Of a stretch of DNA of 64,000 nt, positions 34,258 through 45,000 are shown piece by piece; position 1 is the stretch's first letter; every line of letters starts with the position of its first letter. Both the position numbers and the translations under genes were made by a program. This DNA comes from Chryseobacterium gallinarum (GTDB taxonomy: Bacteria > Bacteroidota > Bacteroidia > Flavobacteriales > Weeksellaceae): positions 4,034,001 to 4,098,000 of the forward strand of contig NZ_CP009928.1 of assembly GCF_001021975.1 (NCBI RefSeq). Direction: 5' to 3'. A model generated the notes under the pieces. That model saw nothing but the letters and a program-made list of their open reading frames with translations, was not told the origin of the DNA and did no database searches.

Positions 34258-36069
34258 CTACTTAATATTGATATTATAAGAAAACCCAATGTGGAACCAT
34301 CTTTGCGGCATTTCCACTCCAAATGCTTCCGTATATTTTGTATTTGTTATATTATTGATTAATACATAGACCGAATAGTCTTTCTGATTGAAGCTCAGCT
34401 TTTCATCAAGAAGATTGTATGTTCCCAGATTTACTCTTTCGTTATATCGGTATACCAATTCGTTTGTGAAATTTCCAAAGAATTTGATTTCCAGTTTTGC
34501 TACGAATTGATGCTTCAGGTTATCCAGAATATATCTCGAAATAAAATCATTTGACTCCTTATAGCTACTGTCAATATAAGTATACCCCAGGGAGTATCTC
34601 AGCCAATCCGTCGCCTTATGATTTATTTCAGCTTCTATCCCTCTGGTTTTAATCTCTCCTACATTCAGGGCATGCCATACCATATCATCTATGCTGTTTT
34701 TTACCCAGTCGATAGAATTATCAGAATTCCTCATAAAACCGCTGATTTTTGCCAGGATTCTGTTGTTTTGATACTGATAACCAATCTCTGATGACAGGGC
34801 ATTTTCAGGTAACAATTCCGGGTTTCCCTGTTCGGTTTTACTGATATAATAAAGCTCTGTAAAGGTAGGAACCCGATGCACTTTTGCAATATTTCCGTAA
34901 ATTTTACTATTGGGATTAAAGTTGTATCCTACATCAAGGCCCGGATAAAAAAAGTTTCCTTCTTTAGAATAATTTGCCCATGAAATGCCGGGGCTGATAT
35001 TTAATTTTTTATCAAATAATGAAAAATGATGTTCAAAGAAAACCTGGGATACAAAGCGGTCCGGATTTCCCAGGTTACTGCTCACCAAAAGCTCTTTTCT
35101 CAATTCAACGCCTACTCCCGTTGTTCCCAGTCCCCATTGGTAACTGGAATTCACTTCTCCTCCTACATTATTCCCAATATGCATATTCCTGTAAATGGAA
35201 GGATTTTGTCTGTTGAAAAGGTACATATCCTGGCCTCTTCTCCAATAGACATTAGAATTCAGTCTCAACTTCCCGAATCTCTGCTGATAAGCAATGCTTA
35301 CAATAGATGCCTGGGTTTCCTCATACTGCTCGGTAGCTGCTTTGGACGAATAAAACCCATTGGCCCCGAATTTCTTTTCGGAAAATCCGGCCTGCAATCT
35401 GAGGTCTCCGTTTTGAAGGTTCAATTTTCCCTGATAGAATACATTCCTGATCTCATAATCGGTATTGTACATATATCCTTGTGAGGATGCGGAATTGGCC
35501 TGAAGAGCGTTGGAAAATTTTTCATTTCCCAACTGTGCATTGAATCCCAGTCCGTAGGTACTGTAATCTCCGCCTTCAGCACTTATTTTCACCCGTTTTC
35601 CCGGATTTATCCTGGTAATGATATTAATTACCCCGGCATATGCATTCTGGCCGAAACGTCTGGCCGCCGGACCTTTTATGATCTCAATTTTTTCAACCTC
35701 ATCCAGGTCTACCGGAATATTCATATTATTGTGCCCTGTCTGGGAATCATTCATTCTGATCCCGTTCAGCAACAGTAAAACCTGTTCAAAAGAACTTCCA
35801 CGAAATCCTATATCACTCTGAACCCCGTTAGCTCCTCTCCTCCTGATATCCATCCCCGGAACCTGTTGAAGAATTTCATCAATACTTCTGGCCGGCGAAT
35901 TCACTATTTCTTCTTTGGTAATAACGGTGATATTCTGGTTGGCGCTTTTATACGGTGTGGAAATAAATTTACCCTGGAATTCAATGCTTTCAATATCCGT
36001 TGTCTTTTCCTGGGCATGAGCCCAAAGCAGGGACCCGAGAAAAAAAATACTTCCTATCTTCTTGACCAT
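34258..36069 (-). CDS. TonB-dependent outer-membrane receptor
   Basis: A 603-residue TonB-gated barrel. The signal peptide (KKIGSIFFLGSLLWAHAQ) is followed at once by the plug domain: ITVITKEEIVNSPARSIDEI, QQVPGMDIRRRGANGVQSD, and EVEKIEIIKGPAARRFGQNA. The 22-strand barrel ends in GFSYNINIK. There is no SusC-style carboxypeptidase-regulatory domain, so it resembles BtuB/FepA-type receptors for cobalamin or metal chelates; the ligand cannot be told. The ATG at 36069 is chosen because it starts a good signal peptide. No cobalamin riboswitch was found upstream. Confidence 0.9.
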   Translation of the reverse strand: MVKKIGSIFFLGSLLWAHAQEKTTDIESIEFQGKFISTPYKSANQNITVITKEEIVNSPARSIDEILQQVPGMDIRRRGANGVQSDIGFRGSSFEQVLLLLNGIRMNDSQTGHNNMNIPVDLDEVEKIEIIKGPAARRFGQNAYAGVINIITRINPGKRVKISAEGGDYSTYGLGFNAQLGNEKFSNALQANSASSQGYMYNTDYEIRNVFYQGKLNLQNGDLRLQAGFSEKKFGANGFYSSKAATEQYEETQASIVSIAYQQRFGKLRLNSNVYWRRGQDMYLFNRQNPSIYRNMHIGNNVGGEVNSSYQWGLGTTGVGVELRKELLVSSNLGNPDRFVSQVFFEHHFSLFDKKLNISPGISWANYSKEGNFFYPGLDVGYNFNPNSKIYGNIAKVHRVPTFTELYYISKTEQGNPELLPENALSSEIGYQYQNNRILAKISGFMRNSDNSIDWVKNSIDDMVWHALNVGEIKTRGIEAEINHKATDWLRYSLGYTYIDSSYKESNDFISRYILDNLKHQFVAKLEIKFFGNFTNELVYRYNERVNLGTYNLLDEKLSFNQKDYSVYVLINNITNTKYTEAFGVEMPQRWFHIGFSYNINIK

Positions 36070-36105
36070 AATTGTAATTCGTAGTTTTTTTAATAGCAGG
36101 TTCAA

Positions 36106-36495
36106 AAGTAAGGGAGTTCATTAAGACAGACAAATGATACTTGTCATAAAAAATGCAGCGTAATGCTGCATCTGTGTCTGAGGGTAGTTTTTATCTTTTT
36201 CTCATTAAATGTGTAACTAGATCTCTGAATAGTTTTCTCATTTCTATATTACATATTTATGAATGCAATTTTAATTAATTTTAAAACATAAAACAATACC
36301 TACATGAAAAAACATAACAAATTCAGCAATATCGCTTTATATCTAATAAAGCAAACTGAAAAAACAGAATAAATCACAAAAAATGTTTTTGTTTTTATTT
36401 TCCAGAGATCTTTTTCTTACCTGTGACTTATTTTTTGGCTGCTGATATTATTATTTTTAAGAAGATGACGAGCATACAATTCCATCAAAAATTCG
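36106..36495. other. non-coding stretch with three small hairpins
   Basis: About 390 bases between the receptor gene and a small reading frame. Three perfect 7-bp stems are seen: ATGCAGC/GCTGCAT (36153-36171), GCTTTAT/ATAAAGC (36334-36352) and ACAAAAA/TTTTTGT (36376-36392, followed by T-rich sequence). No known RNA family was recognised and no gene. Confidence 0.4.
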
Positions 36496-36503
36496 TAATT
36501 TTG
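36496..36503 (+). promoter_or_regulatory. -7 element before a small reading frame and uvrA
   Basis: TAATTTTG, exact match, 17 nt before an ATG at 36521 and about 180 bases before uvrA. It may be the uvrA promoter, making the small frame part of the leader. Confidence 0.45.
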
Positions 36504-36520
36504 TGGGTCTTAATTTTACG

Positions 36521-36673
36521 ATGAAAACCATTCTTTTTCATGTCTGTTTTTTAGCGAATGTTGTTAAAGATCAGAATGGCCCGGGATGTAATAATCCAAT
36601 TGATGACAGGTATAAAAACATTGTTTTACAATACCATTTAACACCGGCAGCTAAGGACTGTACGGCAACTTAG
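36521..36673 (+). CDS. possible 50-residue leader protein upstream of uvrA
   Basis: A short frame from ATG 36521 to TAG 36671: MKTILFHVCFLANVV, then DQNGPGCNNPIDDRYKNIV and a cysteine-containing end (AAKDCTAT). It has a promoter element 17 nt upstream and lies 12 bases before uvrA. I recognise no family, and the codon pattern is not decisive. It may be a small protein, a regulatory leader or chance. Confidence 0.3.
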   Translation: MKTILFHVCFLANVVKDQNGPGCNNPIDDRYKNIVLQYHLTPAAKDCTAT

Positions 36674-36685
36674 AATAAACAAAAT

Positions 36686-39478
36686 ATGGCTAATACAACA
36701 GAAATAGATATTAAAAAACAGATTTTCGTTAAGAATGCTCACCTTAACAATCTGAAACATATAGATGTCCTGATTCCAAAAAACAAACTTATTGTTATTA
36801 CAGGGGTTTCAGGAAGTGGCAAATCATCCCTGGCTTTCGATACCATCTACGCTGAAGGGCAAAGAAGATATGTTGAAAGTTTGAGTTCATATGCACGTCA
36901 GTTTTTAGGGAAATTAGAAAAACCTAAAGTAGACGATATTAAAGGACTGGCTCCTTCTATTGCGATCCAGCAAAAGGTAATTTCTTCCAATCCCCGTTCT
37001 ACGGTAGGAACTTCCACAGAAATCTATGATTACCTGAAACTTTTATTTGCAAGAATCGGAAAGACCTTTTCCCCGATTTCGGGCGAAGAAGTAAAAAAAG
37101 ATTCGGTTTCAGACGTGGTTGATTTCATCAAAGCCTCTAAAAAAGATACTTCTTTCTTATTGACAGCCCCATTGGAGTATGATGCCGACAATTTTAAAGA
37201 AACCTTAAATGTTTTGAAACTCGCAGGTTTTACCCGTCTGGAAATCAATGGAAATGTAGCTGGAATTGAAGATCTGGAAAGTTTTGGATTTACTCCGGAA
37301 AAAGGAATGACTATCAATCTTGTCATTGACCGTTTTTCTTATGAGGAAGATGAAAGCTTTTTACAGCGACTTGCCGACTCTATTCAAATGGCATTCTATG
37401 AAGGCCGGGGGTATTGTTCACTGAAAAATACCGATACGGGAAAAGTAAAAGAATTCTCCAATAAATTTGAACTGGATGGGATGGAATTCCTTGAACCGAA
37501 TGTTCACTTTTTCAGCTTCAATAACCCATACGGAGCATGCCCTGCCTGTGAAGGATACGGAAAAGTAATCGGAATTGATGAAGATCTTGTGGTTCCCAAC
37601 AAAACGTTGTCTGTTTACGAAGATGCCATTGTCTGCTGGAGAGGGGAAAGCATGAGCGAATGGAAAAAGGATTTCATCAAAAAAGCAGGTGACTTCCCTA
37701 TCCACAAACCCTACCATCAATTGACCAAAGAACAGAAAAATTTCCTTTGGAAAGGAGATGGTAAAAGTAATTTCCCTTGTATCAATAATTTCTTCAAAAT
37801 GCTTGAAGAAAACCTTTATAAAATTCAATACCGCGTAATGCTGTCACGCTACAGGGGGAAAACCCTTTGCCCTACCTGTGAGGGGCTAAGATTACGTGAA
37901 GAAACCAGCTGGGTAAAAGTAGACGGGCATAACATCCAATCGATGATTGAGCTGCCTTTGGATGAACTGTTTCCACTGATCAATGGTTTAAAGCTTTCAG
38001 AGCATGACCAGGAAATAGCCAAAAGATTATTGTACGAAATCACTACCCGTATTGAATTTTTATTAAAAGTAGGTTTAGGATATTTAACCTTAAACAGAAC
38101 CTCTAATACGTTATCCGGAGGAGAAAGCCAGAGAATCAACCTGGCAACAAGTCTCGGAAGTTCCCTGGTAGGCTCCATTTATATTCTGGATGAGCCATCT
38201 ATCGGGCTTCACTCCAAGGATACGGAAAACCTGATTGATGTTTTAAAGAACCTTCGTGACCTGGGAAATACCGTGATTGTTGTAGAACATGATGAAGATG
38301 TCATGCGGGCTGCCGATTATATTATTGACATCGGTCCGGAAGCCGGCTATCTTGGAGGAGAGCTGGTATTTGCCGGTGATTATAAAGATTTGAAAAAAGC
38401 CAATACGCTTACTTCAGAATACCTTACAGGAAGGCTGGAGATCAAAGTTCCTTCAAAACGAAGAAAAGCAAAAGAATGGATCCACATCAAAGGAGCCCGT
38501 CAGAATAATCTTAAAAATATTGATGTAGATGTTCCGCTGGAAAACCTTGTTGTGATTTCCGGGGTTTCGGGAAGTGGAAAATCTACCTTGATGAAGGAGA
38601 TTCTGACCAATGACATTCAGATTCAATTAGGAATGGGCGGGAAAAAAGGAGATTATGACTCCGTAGAATTTCCTAAAAAACTGATTAAAAATATTGAACT
38701 GATAGACCAGAATCCGATCGGAAAATCTTCCCGTTCAAACCCTGTAACCTATCTGAAAGCTTATGATGATATCCGTGATCTTTTTGCCAAACAAAAAGTA
38801 GCCAAAATGATGGGTTACAAACCCAAACATTTCTCTTTCAACGTAGATGGAGGAAGATGTGACGAATGTAAAGGTGAAGGGGTGATCAATGTTTCCATGC
38901 AGTTTATGGCCGATATTGAGCTTGAATGTGAAGTATGTAAAGGAACACGCTTTAAAAATGAAATTCTGGAAGTAAAGTTTGATGAAAAAAATATTTCAGA
39001 TATCCTTCACATGACTGTAGATGAAGCATTGGAATTTTTTAAGGATAATCACGAGGAAAAAATTGTCACCAAACTGAAACCTTTACAGGAGGTGGGATTG
39101 GGTTATTTACAATTGGGGCAAAGCTCTTCTACTCTATCCGGAGGGGAAGCACAGCGTGTGAAGCTGGCTTCATTTCTTGTAAAAGGAGTTACAACAGACA
39201 AAACCTTATTTATTTTTGATGAGCCTTCTACCGGTTTGCATTTCCATGATATCCAGAAATTACTGAAATCCCTGCAGGCTTTGATTGACCTTGGCCACTC
39301 CGTGATTGTTATTGAGCATCAGCCGGATATCATCAAATGTGCCGATTACATCATTGATATCGGACCGGAAGCCGGAAAACACGGTGGTGAAGTAGTTTTT
39401 GCAGGGACTCCCGAGGAGCTGATAAAAAATAAACAATCATATACCGCCAGGTATATTAAAGAGAAACTTGAACATTAA
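36686..39478 (+). CDS. uvrA: excinuclease ABC subunit A
   Basis: A 930-residue nucleotide-excision-repair ATPase that finds bulky DNA lesions and loads UvrB. Two ABC modules are complete: Walker A GVSGSGKSSLAFDTI near residue 40 and GVSGSGKSTLMKEI near 625; signatures NTLSGGESQRINLA and STLSGGEAQRVKLA; Walker B lines IYILDEPSIGLHS and LFIFDEPSTGLHF. Zinc-binding cysteines occur as CPACEGYG (about 285), CPTCEGL (about 394), CDECKGEG (about 724) and CEVCKGTR (about 747). Length and order are normal. The QGQRRY-type motif reads EGQRRYVESLSSYARQFL. Confidence 0.97.
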   Translation: MANTTEIDIKKQIFVKNAHLNNLKHIDVLIPKNKLIVITGVSGSGKSSLAFDTIYAEGQRRYVESLSSYARQFLGKLEKPKVDDIKGLAPSIAIQQKVISSNPRSTVGTSTEIYDYLKLLFARIGKTFSPISGEEVKKDSVSDVVDFIKASKKDTSFLLTAPLEYDADNFKETLNVLKLAGFTRLEINGNVAGIEDLESFGFTPEKGMTINLVIDRFSYEEDESFLQRLADSIQMAFYEGRGYCSLKNTDTGKVKEFSNKFELDGMEFLEPNVHFFSFNNPYGACPACEGYGKVIGIDEDLVVPNKTLSVYEDAIVCWRGESMSEWKKDFIKKAGDFPIHKPYHQLTKEQKNFLWKGDGKSNFPCINNFFKMLEENLYKIQYRVMLSRYRGKTLCPTCEGLRLREETSWVKVDGHNIQSMIELPLDELFPLINGLKLSEHDQEIAKRLLYEITTRIEFLLKVGLGYLTLNRTSNTLSGGESQRINLATSLGSSLVGSIYILDEPSIGLHSKDTENLIDVLKNLRDLGNTVIVVEHDEDVMRAADYIIDIGPEAGYLGGELVFAGDYKDLKKANTLTSEYLTGRLEIKVPSKRRKAKEWIHIKGARQNNLKNIDVDVPLENLVVISGVSGSGKSTLMKEILTNDIQIQLGMGGKKGDYDSVEFPKKLIKNIELIDQNPIGKSSRSNPVTYLKAYDDIRDLFAKQKVAKMMGYKPKHFSFNVDGGRCDECKGEGVINVSMQFMADIELECEVCKGTRFKNEILEVKFDEKNISDILHMTVDEALEFFKDNHEEKIVTKLKPLQEVGLGYLQLGQSSSTLSGGEAQRVKLASFLVKGVTTDKTLFIFDEPSTGLHFHDIQKLLKSLQALIDLGHSVIVIEHQPDIIKCADYIIDIGPEAGKHGGEVVFAGTPEELIKNKQSYTARYIKEKLEH

Positions 39479-39484
39479 AATAGG

Positions 39485-39513
39485 AAAAGAGAGCAAATTA
39501 AGCTCTCTTTTTT
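39485..39513 (+). terminator. terminator of uvrA
   Basis: AAAAGAGAGC and GCTCTCTTTTTT pair around a 7-nt loop. Confidence 0.85.
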
Positions 39514-39787
39514 AGGGTAAATAAATCAATTGCCTGATTACGGTCGTGTTATAATTCTTTACACCTCCTTTTACAATTTCAGCATTTTGGAGTCTGAAGT
39601 TTTCCGAATGGATTACAGACAATTACCATTTTATCATCTGTGAATCAACTTAATATTTTTTCTTAATATCTCGATATTTAAAATTAATTTACATCATATA
39701 TTTAATTTTCTGTTGATATCCTATTTTTAATATACAAATACTATTATTAATTTAGCAGCAGATAAATCTGACTTAAATAATTAGGGT

Positions 39788-40288
39788 ATGAAAAAAATAA
39801 TCTTATTGAGCGCTGTTTCAGTTTTCTTAATGAACTGTAACAAGAAAACGGAAACTCCGGCTCCCAAAACGGAAGCAGACACTATTGCAGTAGAAGAACC
39901 TGTGATTGATACCTTAGGGCCAAAATCATTTTGCTATGTAGGAGTTACGGGAAAAGACAGTGTTTTTGCTTCTATTGATGATAATCTGGGAACCATTACA
40001 GGAAAGTTGTTGTACAAAAACAGTGAGAAAGATAGTTCAAAAGGCGATGTAACAGGTTTTAAATCCGGTGACACTTTAAAACTGACGTATGAATTTGTTT
40101 CTGAAGGCAAAACCAGTAAAAGAGATATTTACTTCCTTCAAAAAGACAATACATTAACGGAAGGAATTGGTGATCATAAAGAGGAAGACGGACAGTCTAA
40201 ATATGCCAATGAGAAGAAAATAAGCTATAAAGACGGGCAAAAGCTGAATACTTCAGATTGTAAGATTGTGGCTAAGGCTTTGAAATAA
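39788..40288 (+). CDS. hypothetical lipoprotein
   Basis: A 166-residue exported lipoprotein: LLSAVSVFLMNC is a lipobox with Cys near residue 17, then NKKTETPAPKTEADT, a typical Bacteroidota linker. The folded part (from about 45) begins SFCYVGVTGKDSVFASID and has the phrases ITGKLLYKNSEKDSSKGDV and GDTLKLTYEFVSEGK, ending with a second Cys (TSDCKIVAKAL). I recognise this only as a family of small flavobacterial lipoproteins of unknown function. Of the 274 bases between the uvrA terminator and this gene, none was recognised as a functional element. Confidence 0.75.
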   Translation: MKKIILLSAVSVFLMNCNKKTETPAPKTEADTIAVEEPVIDTLGPKSFCYVGVTGKDSVFASIDDNLGTITGKLLYKNSEKDSSKGDVTGFKSGDTLKLTYEFVSEGKTSKRDIYFLQKDNTLTEGIGDHKEEDGQSKYANEKKISYKDGQKLNTSDCKIVAKALK

Positions 40289-40328
40289 AAAAATGATGCT
40301 CTTCAAAATGGAAGAGCATCATTTTTTT
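40287..40328. terminator. two-way terminator between convergent genes
   Basis: A perfect stem, AAAAAAATGATGCTCTTC against GAAGAGCATCATTTTTTT, around a 6-nt loop. Poly-A on one side and poly-T on the other serve the lipoprotein gene (plus) and the aldolase gene (minus). Confidence 0.9.
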
Positions 40329-41358
40329 ATAATTCCTTTTCAATAATTTCAATGAAACGATCTACTGCTTCATCTGGGGTGTTCCATGAAGTAATAAGGC
40401 GGATCGCAGAAAACTGATCATCTATTTTTTTCCATACATAAAATTCGAACCCTTCAGACAAAACTTCAATAAAATGATGGCTCACAATGGGAAAAATCTG
40501 ATTGGTGAAGGTATCTGAAAGAAAACTTACTCCTCTTTGCTGCAATGCTTTCTTAATTTTCATAGCCTGCTGATTGGCATGTCTGGCAAGGTCAAAATAC
40601 AGATCATTTTTCATCAATTCCAGGAACTGTATTCCTAAAAGTCTTCCTTTTGCCAGTAAAGCTCCTTTTTGCTTGATGTTGAATGCAAAATCTTCCTGAA
40701 GATCAGGATTATTCAAAACAATAGCCTCTCCTATTAATGCTCCGTTTTTAGTTCCGCCCAGGTAAAAAACATCGGTCAGTTCCGCTATATTTTCTAAGGT
40801 AAGATCACTGGCTTCCGAGGTCAGGCCATGTCCCAACCTCGCCCCATCCATAAACAGAAATAAATGCCGTTCCTTACAAAAATCTGAGAGTTCTTTCAGT
40901 TCTTTTTTATGGTAAACTGTTCCCAATTCGGTAGAATTCGAAATATACACCAGTTTAGGCATTACCTGATGCGGAACGTTCTGATGATTTTCCAGTACCG
41001 GAATAATATCCGCTGGCCTCAGCTTTCCATCCGGAGTCTCAATGCCCAGCACTTTGTGCCCCGTTGCCTCAATCGCTCCGGTTTCATTATTCAGAATATG
41101 TCCGGTAGCAGCAGAAATGACACATTGATAAGGTTTTAAAATGGAAGAAATCACAATTAAGTTAGCTTGCGTTCCTCCTGAAACAAAGAAAATTTCAGCA
41201 TCTTCCTTATTCATCTTCCGCTTAATGGCTTCTTTTGCCTTCACTGAGTATTCGTCTTCCCCATAACCGGCTTGCTGGTCAAGATTATGTTGTAAAAGAG
41301 CTTGTAATATATTCGGGTGACCTCCCTCGGAATAGTCGTTTTTAAATGAAAATTTCAT
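40327..41358 (-). CDS. low-specificity L-threonine aldolase
   Basis: A 343-residue PLP enzyme of the beta-eliminating lyase family that splits threonine or allo-threonine to glycine and acetaldehyde. The start KFSFKNDYSEGGHPNILQAL is characteristic. Cofactor contacts are visible: FFVSGGTQANLIVISSIL, HLFLFMDGARLGHGL (Asp-Ala-Arg), and the Schiff-base Lys in DVFYLGGTKNGALIGE near residue 200. Length is normal. No pathway neighbours; it stands alone with a two-way terminator at its end. Confidence 0.92.
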   Translation of the reverse strand: MKFSFKNDYSEGGHPNILQALLQHNLDQQAGYGEDEYSVKAKEAIKRKMNKEDAEIFFVSGGTQANLIVISSILKPYQCVISAATGHILNNETGAIEATGHKVLGIETPDGKLRPADIIPVLENHQNVPHQVMPKLVYISNSTELGTVYHKKELKELSDFCKERHLFLFMDGARLGHGLTSEASDLTLENIAELTDVFYLGGTKNGALIGEAIVLNNPDLQEDFAFNIKQKGALLAKGRLLGIQFLELMKNDLYFDLARHANQQAMKIKKALQQRGVSFLSDTFTNQIFPIVSHHFIEVLSEGFEFYVWKKIDDQFSAIRLITSWNTPDEAVDRFIEIIEKEL

Positions 41359-41424
41359 AGGGTAAAATTAAAAAAATGAAAGAATCAGTCCTATGAAAAA
41401 GAATTAAATATTGGAAATAGTAAT

Positions 41425-41437
41425 CTGCCTGAGGCAG
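41425..41437. repeat. short palindrome CTGCCTGAGGCAG
   Basis: A 13-base inverted repeat (CTGCCT-G-AGGCAG) in the spacer between the propeptide-like gene and the aldolase gene. GC-rich palindromes of this kind recur in flavobacterial spacers. Function unknown. Confidence 0.4.
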
Positions 41438-41444
41438 GTAATGC

Positions 41445-41879
41445 TTATTTTACAGCATCCTCAATTTGCCCGACCTGATAGTTTCCATCGGGTTTTGTAT
41501 ATATTTTGTATTTCTTTTTGCAGTTTTTATCCAGAGGTTCAATAAAATAAGAATTTCCGTTTTCCAGGTAAGCACCCGTCAGTTTACCGGAAGCAATGGT
41601 TAAGGTAATCAGCTTCGTCCCATCTTCTGACTTTCCTTTGAAGCTGTAAATTTTCTGTCTCCTCAGCGCTTCACTTGTTTTGTCTGCAGTAATGTATTTT
41701 GTTTTTTTACCATGGATATCATACAGATCAAAAATAACCTCTTTCCCGCTGGCTTTATTCAGTTTATTGATCTGGATAAATTTCGAAGGATTAAAAGTAA
41801 AATTAAATTTTTGAGACTGGCCCTGCGCCTTGCCGTATACAGCTAAAAACAAACTTATCAATACTAAAAGGTCTTTCAT
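41445..41879 (-). CDS. secreted stand-alone propeptide-like protein
   Basis: A 144-residue exported protein with signal peptide (KDLLVLISLFLAVYGKAQ). The mature part aligns by eye with the propeptide of the metalloprotease encoded just upstream (42099-45110). Paired phrases: ASGKEVIFDLYD against ISGQSIVLTLID; TKLITLTIASGKLTGAYL against DKIKLTLVGDEISAMVKS; NSYFIEPLDKNCKKKYKIY against GYYIIEPYKTKKGEYRIY. No catalytic domain follows. A free propeptide could inhibit or help fold the protease from outside; it could also be an unrelated function of the same fold. The ATG at 41879 is chosen because it starts the signal peptide. Confidence 0.7.
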   Translation of the reverse strand: MKDLLVLISLFLAVYGKAQGQSQKFNFTFNPSKFIQINKLNKASGKEVIFDLYDIHGKKTKYITADKTSEALRRQKIYSFKGKSEDGTKLITLTIASGKLTGAYLENGNSYFIEPLDKNCKKKYKIYTKPDGNYQVGQIEDAVK

Positions 41880-42030
41880 CTTATGAATGTAATAATTCTT
41901 ATGATTGCTTATGCAAATTTTGTACAAAAAATAGTATTTAATCAAAGAATCTTAAATCTCTTACAATATTGGAACATATTTTAAATACATCCATCGAGAA
42001 TTTATTAAAAATTGAATTCTATCATAATTA

Positions 42031-42074
42031 AGGCTGTCTCTTAAGTTTGCTAACACAAACATAGGAGACAGCCT
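42031..42074 (-). terminator. nested hairpin after the metalloprotease gene
   Basis: Outer stem AGGCTGTCTC/GAGACAGCCT (10 bp) encloses a second stem GTTTG/CAAAC. It lies 25 bases past the protease stop codon. The T-tract is weak, so termination is probable but not certain. Confidence 0.6.
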
Positions 42075-42098
42075 CTTTACATAAACAAATAGTACCTG

Positions 42099-45000
42099 TT
42101 ACTTCTTGATGATTTTAGATTGGTGTACTAATGTTTTACCATTCAATAATTTTAACATATAAACTCCGGTTTTAAATCTGGAGAAGTTGATTTCTGAATT
42201 ATTCATCGTATTATTCTCCATCAGTCTTCCGGAAGCATCATAGATTTCATAATGTGTGATTTTCTCGTCACTATGAACCTGAAGATAATCTTTTACCGGA
42301 TTAGGAACCAGGCCAATTGTTTTTTTAGCAACCTCTTTTGTTGCCAAAGATGAAGTAATGGTAAGGTTAACCGTATTTCTGCTTAGTTGATAACAAACTT
42401 TGTTTTGATTAAGTTCATTGATTGTCTTATTCAGTAAAGCACTTTCTGCTCCTGTAAATGAAATCCCCTGTACCGTATATGTTCCCGGTGGCAAGGTCGT
42501 AAAGTCAGCCGTTACACTTGTACCGATTATGGCATTAGTGGTTGTATTAATAGCAATGTAAGTATAATTAACACCCACAGGATTATTAACTATATTATAG
42601 AAATTCCCCGGGCCTGAAATACTAAGAACTACACTTGATCCTGCAGGAGTATTGCTTAAATTCCTTGTTGTTACAAAATAGTCCACCCCTTTTTCCAGAT
42701 TGGCCGTAAATGATCTATAATATGTAAAGCTTGTACCCGTTCCCGAATAAACAGCATTAGATGTTACAAAGTTAGCTGTCCCTGTTTGAGTTCCTTTATA
42801 AATAGTAACCGAAACCCCGTTAGGAGAAGGGTAACTTAATGTATAAGCACCAGTCTCTGTTACTTTAAATCTGAAAGACAGCATGCTTGAACTTGATACA
42901 AGCAAGTGGGGAGCTGTTTGTGTCTGATTATAAATATACCAGCTTTGAGGGCTCATATTAGCCGCATCAAAAGTCAATGTCTTAGAACTATAAGTATCAT
43001 TGGATGAAGTCTGTGGCTGTAGATTAAGATTTGCCTGTGGGCTTCCCTGGATAGCTGTTACCGATTTAGGATTTTCTGCAATAATTGTCTGGAAAGCGTT
43101 ACAGCTTGAATTAATTGTAAAATTGGTATTGGATACATCAAAAAATTCTGCATAATCGTTAATCACAGCTGTCACTTTTATCCTTGCCTTATCCGTATAT
43201 GGAACAAATGGTATGGCTACGGTAGCGGTACCATTATTCGGCACATTGGCAGCAAGTGTATAAGGAAAAGTTTCTCCTCCATCCGTAGACAGAAGAATAT
43301 TTACCGTACTTTTTAAAGCATCAGTCTGATTGACATCCCATGTTACATTGATATTGGAATCCGCATTCACGGAGACATTTGAATTTGGATAGGTAACCGT
43401 TAAAGGTCCTTGATTGGTTACTGTAACTACCACCTGATCAGAATCTGCTCCGCCGGAAATTACACTGTTGTCCCTTACCGTAAATCTCATTTTCATAGTT
43501 CTGGCTACCAAAGGAAGTGCTTCTGCTTCATTGGTAGGAGGTGTATTCTGATTGTTCAGAACAAATTTCATTTTAGGAAAATACCGTTCAGTAGTAGTGG
43601 TACTCTGCTCAGACCTGAACAATGGTGCCGTTGTACTGTTTACTGCAGAATATCCGCCGGCTCCGTTAATGGTACTTCCGAATGCTCCTTTATCATTGGC
43701 AGTAGCCACATCTACCTGATCCCAGGTATAAGATAAGTTTGTATCTTCTGCATCGCTTCCTATTCCCTTTAATCTGAAAGGTGTATTCTTCGGAATACTG
43801 ATCGCTGTGTTTCCTGCGTTGGCGGAAGGAGGTGTATTATTGACAGCAACCGAGGTAAAGCAAGTGGAAGATACGGCAAGGGTATTCAATACCTGATCAA
43901 TACTTTTGGCATGGAAATAATTCAAGCCGTTATTTCCGGTATTGGTCTGGTCATTCGGAGTCGTACAGTTATTTTTGTATGCCATGATTGTGGATCCTGA
44001 GCCCGGTTCTACTGCTGCTGCAGAATTCCATCCGGAAGTACAGAATGTAGGGCTTGAAGGAGTTCCCCCCACTGCATTATAGGTGTGTCCCGCTCCAAAC
44101 TGGTGTCCCATTTCGTGAACAATCAGATTAGCTGCCAATGATTTCGGCATGGAAAGTGTCCATTGGCTCCAGGCTCTTGCTTTAAGGGTTGACGTACAAG
44201 GCCTTGGACCTGCCTGCCCCTGGGCGCTTCCGTTCGTCCCCGGCATAATATGGAAAGTATGGCCAATATCATAATCGGCATAAGGAAGAGTTCCGTTTGA
44301 ATCCATCGTATTGAATCCGGTCTGTGAATTGGCCGCCGATGCAAAAGAAGGATCTATGGTAAAAGGATCCGTGGTCCCATCTGTAAAAATCAGGGTCTTA
44401 TTGGTTGTTTTATCAATCAGGTTAAAGGAAATCGATAGTTCTGATTCATAGATCTGGTTGATAAGATTCAGCATCGCTACCAATTCTCCCAGGGCTGCAT
44501 CCTGATTCCCAAGAGCAGTGGTAAATTCACCAGTAGTGGCAACAGCCATTCTGAATGTTTTCAGGCTGCTTCCGTACGGAAAACCGGAGACTGACCTTTG
44601 AACATTCAGTCCTTTAGCAATAGCATCCAGGCTTTCTTTAAATTCATTTTCATCAGTTCCGCATTGAAATTTCTCACCGAACATTTCAAAGGAATTATAA
44701 ATCCGGTACTCTCCTTTTTTTGTTTTGTAAGGTTCAATAATATAATAGCCCTGGCTGGATTTAACCATTGCCGATATTTCGTCTCCTACTAAAGTCAGTT
44801 TTATCTTATCCTGTCTGTCTTTTGAATATCCGTCAAAGGTAATAATGTTATCAAGCCTTTTACTGACAAGATTATTCTCAGAAAGAATAAATTCCTTTTG
44901 AGTTCCGTCAATAAGGGTTAATACAATAGACTGCCCACTAATTTTTTTGGGGCTTTTCCTGTTAGCATCAATACTTCTTTTAAAAGCATCGATATTCAAT

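Noticed and set aside
36070..36300. Cobalamin or other riboswitch upstream of the TonB receptor
   Set aside because: I found no B12-box or conserved riboswitch core; only a 7-bp hairpin at 36153-36171.
42031..42074. AGGCTGTCTC/GAGACAGCCT as the ends of an insertion sequence
   Set aside because: The arms are 24 bases apart with a nested stem, with no transposase; a terminator explains them better.
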